Assembly (NCBI GenBank): GCA_039817385.1
Contig: JBCBVY010000001.1
Span: 620,001 to 684,000 of the forward strand
Direction of reading: 5' to 3'
Source: JBCBCP01 sp039817385
GTDB taxonomy: Bacteria > Pseudomonadota > Alphaproteobacteria > Rhodobacterales > Rhodobacteraceae
DNA length: 64,000 bases
Shown: piece by piece, positions 14,734-23,555 of the stretch
How positions within the stretch are numbered: position 1 is the first letter of the stretch
Layout of the letters: every line of letters starts with the position of its first letter
Notes under the pieces: generated by a model
The model's input: only the letters and a program-made list of their open reading frames with translations
What the model was told of the DNA's origin: nothing
Databases searched by the model: none
Position numbers and translations under genes: made by a program

Positions 14734-17406
14734 CTATTGCGCGGCAAGTTTTGCCGCACCGGGCAGGGACACGACGAAACTGTTGCCGCGCGGGCCCGCG
14801 ACAAGGCGGATATCGCCGCCCAGCCGCGCCATGATCTCGCGACAAATCGCAAGTCCAAGGCCCGCCCCCTGCGCTTGCGCACCATCGATTCGGCTGAACT
14901 TCTCAAAGATATCATGCGCCGCCGTCGCCGGGATCGGGATGCCGTTATCGGCAAAATGCACCTCGGTGCCCAGCACCCCCTGCTGCACCGAGATTTCCAG
15001 CTCCGGCGCGGGCGCAGCGCAGTATTTCTGCGCATTGCTGATGAGGTTGATAAAGACCTGCCCGAGCCGGTCGAGATCGGTGGTCAGGTCCAGCATCTCG
15101 TCGATCCGGGACCGCTTGATCACCAGCTTGCCATTGCCGCCGGCCTGCGCGGTCTGCACGGCGTGGTCAATCAGATCCGACAGGCGCCCGCCCTCGATGT
15201 TCAGGCTGACCTGCCCGTTCTCCAGCACCGAAAGGTCCAGCAGGTCATCCAGCAGACGGGTCAAGCGGATGGCTTCGGAATGAATGATCGACGCGTAGCG
15301 GGTCTTTTCCACCGCCGTCAGGCCCGCCTCATCCCGCAGGATTTCGGAGAACGAGCGGATCGACGTCATCGGTGTGCGCAGCTCGTGGCTGATCTGGCTC
15401 AGAAAGGCGTCTTTCTGGGCCGACAGCCGGGTGAGCTTGTCATTGGCCTCGCGCAGCTGGGCGGCGGTGCGGGTCAACTCTGCTGATTTCGCCTCAAGCT
15501 GGCTGGAATATTCCAGCATTTGGGCGCTTTCATCCGCGACGGCCAGCAGGTCTTCGACCGACACGGCAGCGCCGCCGGACATCTGACTGATCATCGCGTG
15601 CGCGGTTGCGGCACCGACAGAGGCCGCCAGTTCCCGCTCAAGCGTATCGAGAAATTCCGAGGTTGGCTCCGGCACATCCCCGCGCACGCCTTGCGCACGG
15701 GCCGCCTTGCGAAAGAGCGTCTGCGCCTCGGATGCGCCGAGGATCCGCTGCGCCATGATCATCAGGTCGTCCGAGGTTGCTGCGCTGCCGTGCCAGCCGG
15801 GGGCCGAGCGGCCCGTGTCAAAGACATTCACGAACTGCGCCCCCTGAAGCCGTTCCAGCGGCGTCGGGAAGGTCACGAGGGAGACGATGAAAAAGGCAAG
15901 GACGTTGAAGCCCAGCGACCACAGCACCGCATGCACCGTCCCGTCGAGGCCCGCAAAACCAAACAGCGCATCCGGGCGCAGCCACGCGATGCCCCAGGGC
16001 CCATCGGCAAACCAGCTTGCTGGCAGCGCCGCACCGGGCCCGAAAGCGGGCAGGAACGAGCAGTAAAACCAGAGTGCAAAGCCGACGCAGAGCCCCGCCA
16101 TCGCGCCGGACCGCGTCGCCCCGCGCCAGAACAGCCCGCCCAGCATCGCCGGCAGGAACTGCGCCACCCCGGCAAAGGAGATCAGGCCAATGGCCGCCAG
16201 CGCGGCGGATTCGCCCGACACGCTAAAGTAAAGATAGCCCAGCCCGATCACGCCCAGCACCGACAGCCGCCGGGACAGGATGACAAGGTTGCGCACATCG
16301 CCCGACTGGGACGCCCCGCCGCGCTGCAGGCTCAGCCAGATCGGCATAACCACGTGGTTCGACACCATCGTCGAAAGCGCCAGCGTGGCGACGATCACCA
16401 TCGAGGTCGCGGCCGAAAAGCCGCCAAGAAAGGCAAGCACCGCAAGGCCCGTGCGCCCCTCGGACATCGGCAGGGTCAGCACGAAAAGGTCCGGGTTCGC
16501 GCCTGCGGGCAGCCGCTCAAGGCCCATCACGGCGATGGGCACCACAAACAGGCTCATCGCCATCAGGTACAGGGGGAAGGCCCAGGCGGCGACCTGGATA
16601 TGCCGTTCGTCGTCGTTTTCGACCACCAGCACCTGGAACATGCGCGGCAGGCAAAGAAAGGCGGCGGCGGCCACAACCGTGATCCCGATCCAGCGGGTCC
16701 GGTCGATCTGCCACGTCCCGAGGCTGGAGGCGTCGATGCGCGCCATCGTAGCCGCGAGGCCCCCGCCGAGACCCCAAACGACAAAGACGCCGATCGCCAG
16801 AAGGGCAACCAGCTTGACGACAGCCTCGATCGCGATGGCGATAACGATGCCGTCGTGCCGTTCATTTGCGTTGAGGTTGCGGGTGCCAAAAAGCAACGTG
16901 AAAAGCGCAAGGCCAAAGGCGACCCAGAATCCCGTGGCGCCGGTACTGCTTTGGGCACCGGTGAAGATGGCAAAGCTTTCGGAGACCGATTTCAGCTGGA
17001 GCGCGATGTAAGGCGTGATGCCGACAACCGCCATCACCGTCACCAGCAAGGCCAGCCCGTTGGACTTGCCGAAGCGGGCCGAGATCAGGTCGGCGATAGA
17101 CGTCACCCGTTGCGCGCGGGCCACGCGCACCAGCTTGCGCAAGCCCCACCACCAGCCGACCATCACAAGGCTGGGTCCGACATAGATCGTCACGAACTCC
17201 ATCCCCGAGCGCGCCGCGTAGCCCACGGCGCCGTAGAACGTCCAGGCCGTGCAGTAAATCGACAGCGACAGCGTGTAAACGAGCGGGCCGCGCAGCCAGC
17301 CGCCCCGGCCCCGGCGCGCGGCGCGTTCGGCGGCGAAGGCGATGGCAAAGAGGATCAGGACGTAGCCAAGGCTGGCCCCGATCAGCATCTGCGCCTGCGT
17401 GCTCAT
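14734..17406 (-). CDS. Sodium:solute symporter-like sensor histidine kinase (CbrA/CrbS type)
   Basis: An 890-residue membrane sensor kinase. The first 550 residues are a 13-TM SSS-family symporter domain (YTLSLSIYCTAWTFYGAVGYA, VTSIADLISARFGKSNGLALL, FLGGFSAATSMVIV). A linker with a coiled coil (QLEAKSAELTRTAAQLREAN) leads to the kinase: H-box SQISHELRTPMTSIRSFSE with His674, N-box QVFINLISNAQKYC, G1 HFADNGIPIP and G2 GAGLGLAICREI. CbrA and CrbS control carbon and acetate metabolism in gammaproteobacteria. I use ATG 17406, which overlaps the membrane gene upstream by 4 bp. It is the last gene of a three-gene operon with a receiver. Confidence 0.9.
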   Translation of the reverse strand: MSTQAQMLIGASLGYVLILFAIAFAAERAARRGRGGWLRGPLVYTLSLSIYCTAWTFYGAVGYAARSGMEFVTIYVGPSLVMVGWWWGLRKLVRVARAQRVTSIADLISARFGKSNGLALLVTVMAVVGITPYIALQLKSVSESFAIFTGAQSSTGATGFWVAFGLALFTLLFGTRNLNANERHDGIVIAIAIEAVVKLVALLAIGVFVVWGLGGGLAATMARIDASSLGTWQIDRTRWIGITVVAAAAFLCLPRMFQVLVVENDDERHIQVAAWAFPLYLMAMSLFVVPIAVMGLERLPAGANPDLFVLTLPMSEGRTGLAVLAFLGGFSAATSMVIVATLALSTMVSNHVVMPIWLSLQRGGASQSGDVRNLVILSRRLSVLGVIGLGYLYFSVSGESAALAAIGLISFAGVAQFLPAMLGGLFWRGATRSGAMAGLCVGFALWFYCSFLPAFGPGAALPASWFADGPWGIAWLRPDALFGFAGLDGTVHAVLWSLGFNVLAFFIVSLVTFPTPLERLQGAQFVNVFDTGRSAPGWHGSAATSDDLMIMAQRILGASEAQTLFRKAARAQGVRGDVPEPTSEFLDTLERELAASVGAATAHAMISQMSGGAAVSVEDLLAVADESAQMLEYSSQLEAKSAELTRTAAQLREANDKLTRLSAQKDAFLSQISHELRTPMTSIRSFSEILRDEAGLTAVEKTRYASIIHSEAIRLTRLLDDLLDLSVLENGQVSLNIEGGRLSDLIDHAVQTAQAGGNGKLVIKRSRIDEMLDLTTDLDRLGQVFINLISNAQKYCAAPAPELEISVQQGVLGTEVHFADNGIPIPATAAHDIFEKFSRIDGAQAQGAGLGLAICREIMARLGGDIRLVAGPRGNSFVVSLPGAAKLAAQ

Positions 17407-17669
17407 TCCCGCGGCTCCGGCGGCTCGCGCAGCAGGTACCACAGCACCGCGCTGACAGCGATCAACAAGAGCCAGACGCCAAAGATATAGAGGATCGCAC
17501 CGGACATGGACACCGGCCCGCCCGCTTCTGTCCAGTTCGCGGGCCACAGGAGCGGCATGAGCATCAACCCGCTCCCCGCCAGCGGCAAGATGCGGAGCGC
17601 GTCCAGCATCCGCCTGCGCCGGTAACCGCGCCGTTCAAGGAAAACCGGCGGGGTGATCTGATCGTTCAT
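17403..17669 (-). CDS. Small two-TM membrane protein in SSS-kinase operon
   Basis: An 88-residue protein: a basic N-terminus (PVFLERRGYRRRRMLDALRI), a first hydrophobic segment (LPLAGSGLMLMPLLWP) and a second (SGAILYIFGVWLLLIAVSAVLWYLL), ending REPPEPRE. It overlaps the receiver gene upstream and the kinase downstream, each by 4 bp. Sodium:solute symporters are often paired with small DUF485/DUF4212 subunits of similar size and topology; by analogy this could be an accessory of the SSS-type sensor domain. I do not recognise the exact family. Confidence 0.7.
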   Translation of the reverse strand: MNDQITPPVFLERRGYRRRRMLDALRILPLAGSGLMLMPLLWPANWTEAGGPVSMSGAILYIFGVWLLLIAVSAVLWYLLREPPEPRE

Positions 17670-18085
17670 CCGCTTGCGCGCTGCGCGGCACCGGCCACAT
17701 AGACGAGATCGCGGACCGCCGTCAGCACCTCGGCGTTGGAGAACGGCTTGGTCATGAAGCGGCTCACGCCTGCCCGTTCGGCCTGTTCGCGGTCGCGGGC
17801 TTGCCCGCGCGCGGTCAACATCAGCACCGGCAACAGCGCGAAGTCCGGGTCCGCCCGCAGGTCCGACAGGATTTCCATTCCGTTGCGACCGGGCAGCATA
17901 TAATCGAGCACCACAAGATCGGGTTTGAGCTGCCTGATCCTGCCCAGCGCGGCGGCGCCGTTCTCCTCGGTCTCCACCCGCCACCCTTCGCGGCCCAGAA
18001 GAAACGCCATCGCTTCGCGAATGTTCGCTTCATCCTCGACCAGCAGAACAGACTTGCCTCCGCCCATGCTGTCGTCCTTTGCCAT
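17666..18085 (-). CDS. Single-domain response regulator (REC)
   Basis: A 139-residue receiver with no output domain. It opens KSVLLVEDEANIREAMAFLL (acidic pair Glu17-Asp18); the phosphorylation site is Asp61 in DLVVLDYMLPGRNG, the switch Thr lies in VLMLTARG, and Lys113 in RFMTKPFSN. The ATG at 18085 follows GGGAGGG at good distance. It is first in the operon with the symporter-kinase, so the kinase is the likely phosphodonor; its output must be exerted through protein contacts. About 110 bp separate it from the regulator upstream. Confidence 0.9.
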   Translation of the reverse strand: MAKDDSMGGGKSVLLVEDEANIREAMAFLLGREGWRVETEENGAAALGRIRQLKPDLVVLDYMLPGRNGMEILSDLRADPDFALLPVLMLTARGQARDREQAERAGVSRFMTKPFSNAEVLTAVRDLVYVAGAAQRASG

Positions 18086-18195
18086 ACGTGCGGTCCCTCC
18101 CCATGTGCCGGGGTGCACGTTTCCCCGGCATCTCGCAGTATCGCCTAATGTGCCCGGGTCTGTCAAAAGGTTGTCATATAAAGAAGTGCAAGGGG

Positions 18196-19488
18196 TTACA
18201 GCCCCTGCGCGAGGATCGACGGCTCCCGGCGCGCGGCGCAGTTGGGCACGGGGCAAGTCCGGCACGCGGCGCCGACCGCGCGCACCGCACCGAGCTGCGC
18301 CGGAACGGGGCCCGAGAGCGGCAGGATCAGCATCGTCGCCTGCAGCAGCGGCGGCGCATTGTAGCGCGCCGGGCCCACGGGTTCGGCAACCGCAAAAACC
18401 TCAAAGGCCGCCGCCTCGCGCGCGGGCTGGTTTAAGGCCGCGCGCATGACCAGGCCCGGCTGCGCGAACGCATCGAACAGAGGCCAGAGCGGGCAGCAGG
18501 CCCCGAACCGCGGCAAGGCAAAGCCGGCCAGCGGTTTGCGGAACAGCAGGCTGCCCGCCCTGTCACAGACCACGAGGCCCGCCGAGTCCCGTTTCAGCGC
18601 CGCCAGCCGCCGCAAAGCGCGCGCGACGCTCACCCCCGTGTGCCGCGCGATCTCCACGGGGTCACAACCCAGCGCGTCCTCTGCCGCCTGCACCGCGTCT
18701 AGCGGAAGCGCCGCATTATCCGCCTCCAGCGCGGCAAGAACGCCCCGCGCCATGTGCTGCGAGGCGCGACTGATCAACTCGGGCGCCTGCGCGATGACAT
18801 CATCGACCGCACCGCCGCCGCCCTCCAGCTCGGGGAAGGCAAAACCGCGCGCCTCAAGGAACGCGTCCAGCTCTTCCTGCGGCGAGGCCGCTGCGCCGCC
18901 CTCTTCATCCGCGTCGAGGTATTCCACAAGCGCTTTCGCGCTGTCGGACAGGCGGGCGCTGTCTTCGTTCAGGTTGCTGTGGAACCGCGCCTGCCAATCG
19001 GCGGGCAGATCCCGATCCTCGGCAAGGATCGCCGCGGTGGCGCGGATCGCGGCGGCGGCCTGCAACACCTCGTGCAGGGAGGACGCGAGCGCCGGGTCAT
19101 GGGCGAGCCGGTCGCTCAGCGCTTCCACCGTGCGCTCAAGGGACCGCGTGCGGCGGTGGGTGGCCGACAGCAGCTCTGCCCAGGCTGGGAACCGGCCCGC
19201 AAATTCCTCTGCCCGCTCTTGTTCAGCTCCGGGCAGGCTGGCATCGGTTGCCACCTCTCGCAGGGCCGCAATCAATGCGGCTTCGGCCCCTTCGGTCAGC
19301 GCGGACGTCTCCACCCCCAGCTCGGCCGAGATATCGAGCAGCAGCTTGCCACCGATTCTGCGGCGGTTGTGCTCAATCAGGTTGAGATAAGAGGCTGAAA
19401 CACCAACCGCGCGCGCCAAAGCGGCCTGCCGCAGGCCCAAAGCGATCCGGCGATCTCGGATGCGGGTGCCGGTCAGGCTGTCGCTCAT
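18196..19488 (-). CDS. XRE-family short-chain fatty acyl regulator (ScfR/RamB/PccR class)
   Basis: A 430-residue regulator. The N-terminal HTH (RIRDRRIALGLRQAALARAVGVSASYLNLIEHNRR) is followed by a long helical middle, an ImmA/IrrE-like region (residues about 240-330, without a clear HExxH zinc site), and a C-terminal domain with clustered cysteines (FGACCPLWPLF and CRTCPVPNCAARREPSI). This layout and Cys pattern are those of ScfR proteins, which control propionyl-, isobutyryl- or acetyl-CoA metabolism (RamB, PccR, IbcR). It diverges from the ABC operon at 19722, and the shared region holds TTTNCAAA octamers resembling the known TTTGCAAA sites of this class. Confidence 0.87.
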   Translation of the reverse strand: MSDSLTGTRIRDRRIALGLRQAALARAVGVSASYLNLIEHNRRRIGGKLLLDISAELGVETSALTEGAEAALIAALREVATDASLPGAEQERAEEFAGRFPAWAELLSATHRRTRSLERTVEALSDRLAHDPALASSLHEVLQAAAAIRATAAILAEDRDLPADWQARFHSNLNEDSARLSDSAKALVEYLDADEEGGAAASPQEELDAFLEARGFAFPELEGGGGAVDDVIAQAPELISRASQHMARGVLAALEADNAALPLDAVQAAEDALGCDPVEIARHTGVSVARALRRLAALKRDSAGLVVCDRAGSLLFRKPLAGFALPRFGACCPLWPLFDAFAQPGLVMRAALNQPAREAAAFEVFAVAEPVGPARYNAPPLLQATMLILPLSGPVPAQLGAVRAVGAACRTCPVPNCAARREPSILAQGL

Positions 19489-19516
19489 GCCGCACGCTGC
19501 GCATCAAGGATGAACG

Positions 19517-19632
19517 TTTTCAAAGGCTTTCTGCGCCGCAACATAATGAAGTTTACAAACATGCACATCTTGCTGCCAAGTTCTTTACAAAAAAATTGAG
19601 CTTTTCAAGGGGTTTATTGCGCAATTTTCAAA
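19517..19632. promoter_or_regulatory. Cluster of four TTTNCAAA octamers, candidate ScfR operators
   Basis: TTTTCAAA at 19517 and 19625 and TTTACAAA at 19552 and 19584 lie in the 233-bp divergent region between the ScfR-type regulator and the ABC operon. Start-to-start spacings are 35, 32 and 41 bp. PccR and RamB recognise TTTGCAAA-like sequences, so these are plausible binding sites. The region is AT-rich against its surroundings. Confidence 0.5.
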
Positions 19633-19721
19633 CCCGCTGCGATAGTGATGCGGCACTAAAGTGCTCTGCGCGGACGGGAAGAGGAGCCCGCCCTGCGCAT
19701 CTTTCAAATGGGAGGATATCT

Positions 19722-21059
19722 ATGTCCAAATCGAACCTGACCCGCCGTGGTCTGATCCAGACCGGCGCGGTTGCCGGCGCGGGCCTCGCGCTGCCGACAT
19801 ACCTGCGAGCGGACGGCCATGCTGGCTTTACCAACGCGCCGGGCGACAGCTCTGTCACGCTGGGCTTCAACGTGCCGCAGACCGGCCCCTACGCCGATGA
19901 GGGCGCGGACGAGCTGCGCGCCTACGAGCTGGCGGTCGAGCACCTGAATGGCGGCGGCGACGGCGGCATGCTGAACACGTTCTCGTCCAAGGCCTTGCAG
20001 GGCAACGGCATCCTGGGCCGCAAGGTTGAGTATGTGACCGGCGACACGCAGACCAAGTCCGACGCCGCGCGCGCCTCTGCCCGCTCGATGATCGAGAAGG
20101 ACGGCGCAATCATGATCACCGGCGGCTCGTCCTCCGGTGTGGCTGTGGCCGTGCAGGCGCTGTGCCAAGAGGCGGGTGTCATCTTCATGGCGGGCCTCAC
20201 GCACTCCAACGACACCACCGGCAAGGACAAGAAGGCCAATGGCTTCCGCCACTTCTTCAACTCCTACATGTCCGGTGCGGCGCTCGCGCCGATCCTGGCG
20301 GCCAACTACGGCACCGACCGGAACGCCTACCACCTGACCGCGGACTACAACTGGGGCTACACGACCGAAGAAGCGGTCCGCACCTCGACCGAAGCGATGG
20401 GCTGGAACACCGTTGCAGCTGTGAAAACGCCGCTGACGCAGACGGACTTCAGCTCCTACATCGCGCCGGTCCTGCAAACGGACGCGGACGTGCTGGTTCT
20501 GAACCACTATGGCGGCAACATGGTCAACTCGTTGACCAACGCGGTCCAGTTCGGCCTGCGCGATCGTCTGGTGAACGGCAAGAACTTCGAGATCATCGTG
20601 CCGCTCTACTCCCGCCTGATGGCAAAGGGTGCGGGCGCCAACGTGAAGGGCATCTTCGGCTCCACCAACTGGCACTGGTCGCTGCAGGATGAAGGCACCA
20701 AGGCCTTCGTGAAGTCCTTTGGCACCAAGTACGGCTTCCCGCCGAGCCAGGCCGCGCACACCTGCTATGTGCAGGCGCTGCTTTATGCGGATGCCGTGGC
20801 GCGTGGCGGCTCGTTTAACCCCTGCGCGGTCGGCGAAGCCCTCGAAGGCTTCGAATTCGACGGTATGGGCAACGGCCCGACGCTCTACCGCGCCGAGGAC
20901 CACCAGTGCTTCAAGGACGTGCTCGTCGTGAAGGGGAAAGAGAACCCGACCTCCGAGTTCGACCTCCTCGAGATCGTGGAAGTCACGCCGGCGGCGCAGG
21001 TCACCTACGATGCGTCGATCTTCGGCGGCGATCTGGGCACCTGTAACCCGGGCGCCTAA
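19722..21059 (+). CDS. Branched-chain-amino-acid/amide-type ABC substrate-binding protein (Tat-exported)
   Basis: A 445-residue periplasmic binding protein of the Leu/Ile/Val class (Periplas_BP_6). ATG 19722 follows GGAGGATATCT. The signal carries a twin-arginine motif (TRRGLIQTGAVAGAGLALP). The mature part begins VTLGFNVPQTGPYADEGADE and contains YVTGDTQTKSDAARASARSMI and MITGGSSSGVAVAVQALCQE, which are typical lobe elements. Spacing and length match UrtA/FmdD/AmiC-like members better than LivJ, but the ligand cannot be fixed. It is the first gene of a five-gene importer operon and diverges from an ScfR regulator. Confidence 0.88.
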   Translation: MSKSNLTRRGLIQTGAVAGAGLALPTYLRADGHAGFTNAPGDSSVTLGFNVPQTGPYADEGADELRAYELAVEHLNGGGDGGMLNTFSSKALQGNGILGRKVEYVTGDTQTKSDAARASARSMIEKDGAIMITGGSSSGVAVAVQALCQEAGVIFMAGLTHSNDTTGKDKKANGFRHFFNSYMSGAALAPILAANYGTDRNAYHLTADYNWGYTTEEAVRTSTEAMGWNTVAAVKTPLTQTDFSSYIAPVLQTDADVLVLNHYGGNMVNSLTNAVQFGLRDRLVNGKNFEIIVPLYSRLMAKGAGANVKGIFGSTNWHWSLQDEGTKAFVKSFGTKYGFPPSQAAHTCYVQALLYADAVARGGSFNPCAVGEALEGFEFDGMGNGPTLYRAEDHQCFKDVLVVKGKENPTSEFDLLEIVEVTPAAQVTYDASIFGGDLGTCNPGA

Positions 21060-21100
21060 GCCACGCCCTGCGGCGCCCCGCGCGCCGCGCATGAACAGGC

Positions 21101-21128
21101 GTAGGATGGGCAATATTGCCCATCCTAC
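21101..21128. repeat. Perfect 28-bp palindrome (REP-like) between SBP and permease genes
   Basis: Arms GTAGGATGGGCAAT and its exact complement abut with no spacer. It lies in the 117-bp gap between the binding-protein and permease genes, where a stem-loop can slow 3' exonuclease and raise the ratio of binding protein to permease. The ends (GTAGGATGGG/CCCATCCTAC) resemble those of the repeat at 45676, suggesting a dispersed intergenic repeat family. Confidence 0.8.
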
Positions 21129-21176
21129 CACCCGGACGCCGTGCGCGTCCGCTTTCAACCAATTGGAGCTGGGACA

Positions 21177-22295
21177 ATGGGAAAGACGGATAGCGCCGTC
21201 GGCAGCTACGCCATCGTCATCGGGGGGATTGCCGCGTTTTTCGTGCTGACGACCCTGATCTTTGGCATCGAAGCCACCATCCTTCAGACCACGGACGGTC
21301 TGAGCAAAGGGTCCGCTTACGCGATGATCGCGCTGGGCCTGACACTGATTTTCGGCACGCTGGGCGTGGTGAACTTCGCCCACGGGGCGCTGTTCATGAT
21401 CGGCGCCTTCTGCGCGGTCACGCTGAACAACATCCTGGGCGCTGAAGTCGCCACGGGCGAGGTCGTCGCGACCGCCTGGGGCACCGAACAGCCGGTGATG
21501 GCCCCGCGCCTGGTTGGCTGGCTGGGCGAAGACCTGGGCGGCGCGCTGATCGACTGGACTGTCCCGCTGTCGATCCTGTTTGCCACGCCCATCATGATTG
21601 GCGTCGGCGTCGCGATGGAGCGCGGGCTGATCCGCCATTTCTACAAGCGCCCGCACGCAGACCAGATCCTGGTGACCTTCGGCCTCGCCATCGTGCTGCA
21701 AGAGATCGTCAAGTACAATTTCGGCGCCAACCCGATCCCGACGCCCGCACCGGTGAGCTTTACCGGCTCGTTCGACTTTGGTGCGGTGCTGGGCTTTGAT
21801 CCGGGCACAATCATCTACCCCTACTGGCGCATCGTTTACTTCGGCTTTGCCGCCCTGCTGATTGGCGCGGTCTTTGCCTTCCTGCAATTCACCACCTTCG
21901 GGATGGTCGTGCGTGCGGGCATGGCCGACCGCGAAACCGTGCAGCTGCTGGGCATCGACATCGACCGCCGCTTTACCCTGATGTTCGGCATCGCCGCCGC
22001 CGTCGCGGGCCTTGCGGGGGTTATGTACGCGCCGATCACGCCGCCGAACTACCACTGGGGCATGGACTTTCTGGTCCTGTCGTTTGTCGTGGTCGTTGTT
22101 GGCGGCATGGGCTCCCTGCCCGGCGCGGTCGCCGCGGGCTTCCTGCTCGGCGTGCTGGAGAGCTTTGCCTCCATGCGCCAGGTGCTGGAGATCCTGCCCG
22201 GCCTCAACCAGATCATCATCTACCTGGTGGCGATCGTCATTCTGCTTACCCGTCCGCGGGGCCTGATGGGCCGCAAGGGCGTGATGGAGGACTAA
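21177..22295 (+). CDS. Branched-chain-type ABC transporter permease (LivH-like)
   Basis: A 372-residue inner-membrane permease. It carries the LivH signature GLSKGSAYAMIALGLTLIFGTLGVVNFAHGALFMIGAF, read here as segments at residues 40-75, and the coupling motif near GMADRETVQLLGIDIDRRFTLMF. The C-terminal LPGAVAAGFLLGVLESFAS is also typical. ATG 21177 follows GGAGCTGGGACA; an in-frame start 12 codons upstream is less likely. A roughly 45-residue insert near residues 90-135 separates TM segments relative to LivH. It pairs with the LivM-like permease immediately downstream (3-bp gap). Confidence 0.9.
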   Translation: MGKTDSAVGSYAIVIGGIAAFFVLTTLIFGIEATILQTTDGLSKGSAYAMIALGLTLIFGTLGVVNFAHGALFMIGAFCAVTLNNILGAEVATGEVVATAWGTEQPVMAPRLVGWLGEDLGGALIDWTVPLSILFATPIMIGVGVAMERGLIRHFYKRPHADQILVTFGLAIVLQEIVKYNFGANPIPTPAPVSFTGSFDFGAVLGFDPGTIIYPYWRIVYFGFAALLIGAVFAFLQFTTFGMVVRAGMADRETVQLLGIDIDRRFTLMFGIAAAVAGLAGVMYAPITPPNYHWGMDFLVLSFVVVVVGGMGSLPGAVAAGFLLGVLESFASMRQVLEILPGLNQIIIYLVAIVILLTRPRGLMGRKGVMED

Positions 22296-22298
22296 TCA

Positions 22299-23543
22299 AT
22301 GCTGGGTCTCGACGCAAAAGACTTCCGCCTGCTGCTTCTGGTCGTCGTTCTGACGATGGCAGCACCCTTCCTGCTCAACCCCTTCCCAGAAGGCTCGGCG
22401 ATGGCGCAGTTCAACGCCGGTTACCCGGACCTGATGCAGCGTTTCGTAATCTTCGGGATCTTCGCCATCGGCTTCAACATCCTCTTTGGCCTGACCGGAT
22501 ACCTGTCCTTCGGTCACGCCGCCTTCCTTGGGGTGGGCAGCTATGCGGCGATGTGGATGTTCAAGCTCTTTGGCATGAATGTTGTGCCCGCGCTGGTGCT
22601 CTCGATCATCCTGTCAGGCCTCTTTGCGCTGCTGATCGGCTACGTGTCGCTGCGGCGCTCAGGGATCTATTTCTCGATCCTGACGCTGGCCTTCGCGATG
22701 ATGTCCTACTCCCTCGCCTATTCGGTGCTGGCCACCGATATGGACGGCCCGGGCCAGCAGGGCATCCTGCAAAAGGGCCTGACGGGCGGTGAGACGGGCC
22801 TTCAGCTGACCTTCGAAGACCCGCGCTGGCTGGGCACCAAGGTGACAGACAGCGGCAATATCCCCTCGCCAAACTTCTTCGGGGTCGAGATGAAGGCCGC
22901 GACAGAGATGGAAGTGGGCAGCTGGCTCTTCACCTTCTCGGCGGGCTACTACTTTGCCGCCATCGTCATGCTGATCGCCTTCTATCTGTCGATCCGCATC
23001 TTCCGCTCGCCCTTTGGCATGATGCTGCGGGCGGTCAAATCGAACCAGCAGCGGATGAACTACACCGGGCTTGACCCCAAACCCTACACGCTGGCAGCCT
23101 TCGTCATCTCCGGCATGTATGCTGGGCTTGCGGGTGGGCTCATGGTGGCGATGGACCCTCTGGCGGGGCCTGAGCGCATGTTCTGGACCGCCTCCGGTGA
23201 AGTCGTCCTCATGACCATCTTGGGCGGTGTCGGCACCCTGATCGGCCCGGTCCTTGGCGCCGGTGCGATCAAGTACATGGAAAACATCCTCAGCAAGATC
23301 AACAAAGACATCCTGTACGAATGGTTCTACTTCATGCCCGATGGGATGTCGGACGTCTTTGTGTGGGTCACCAACCTTTTCGTTGGCAAGCAGTGGCACC
23401 TGACCTCTGGCCTGATCTTCATGCTGGTTGTCATCTTCCTGCCCGGTGGCCTGGTAGAGGCCGGACAGCGCATCGGTCGCCGCATCGGCCTTGGCAAGAA
23501 GCCCAGCGAAACGCCTGACGGCAAAACCACACCCGCCGAATAA
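22299..23543 (+). CDS. Branched-chain-type ABC transporter permease (LivM-like)
   Basis: A 414-residue permease with LivM-class motifs: FAIGFNILFGLTGYLSFGHAAFLGVGSYAAM near the N-terminus, GLVSLRRSGIYFSILTLAFA-like text, then FGMMLRAVKSNQQRMNYTGLDPKPYTLAAFVISGMYAGLAGGL (described in parts) and GVGTLIGPVLGAGAIKYMEN. GGAGGACTAATCA lies before the ATG. About 70 residues between TM segments (ATDMDGPGQQGIL to KAATEMEVGSW) form an enlarged loop. It is third in the importer operon; the ATPase gene follows after 12 bp. Confidence 0.9.
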   Translation: MLGLDAKDFRLLLLVVVLTMAAPFLLNPFPEGSAMAQFNAGYPDLMQRFVIFGIFAIGFNILFGLTGYLSFGHAAFLGVGSYAAMWMFKLFGMNVVPALVLSIILSGLFALLIGYVSLRRSGIYFSILTLAFAMMSYSLAYSVLATDMDGPGQQGILQKGLTGGETGLQLTFEDPRWLGTKVTDSGNIPSPNFFGVEMKAATEMEVGSWLFTFSAGYYFAAIVMLIAFYLSIRIFRSPFGMMLRAVKSNQQRMNYTGLDPKPYTLAAFVISGMYAGLAGGLMVAMDPLAGPERMFWTASGEVVLMTILGGVGTLIGPVLGAGAIKYMENILSKINKDILYEWFYFMPDGMSDVFVWVTNLFVGKQWHLTSGLIFMLVVIFLPGGLVEAGQRIGRRIGLGKKPSETPDGKTTPAE

Positions 23544-23555
23544 GGAGACAGACAG

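Noticed and set aside
15520..17490. 656-codon open frame antisense to the symporter-kinase
   Set aside because: Low-complexity charged translation without motifs; the opposite strand is a well-formed kinase.
19704..22055. 783-codon open frame antisense to the ABC binding protein and permease
   Set aside because: Spans a gene boundary and the palindrome with no domain; a shadow of GC3 bias.
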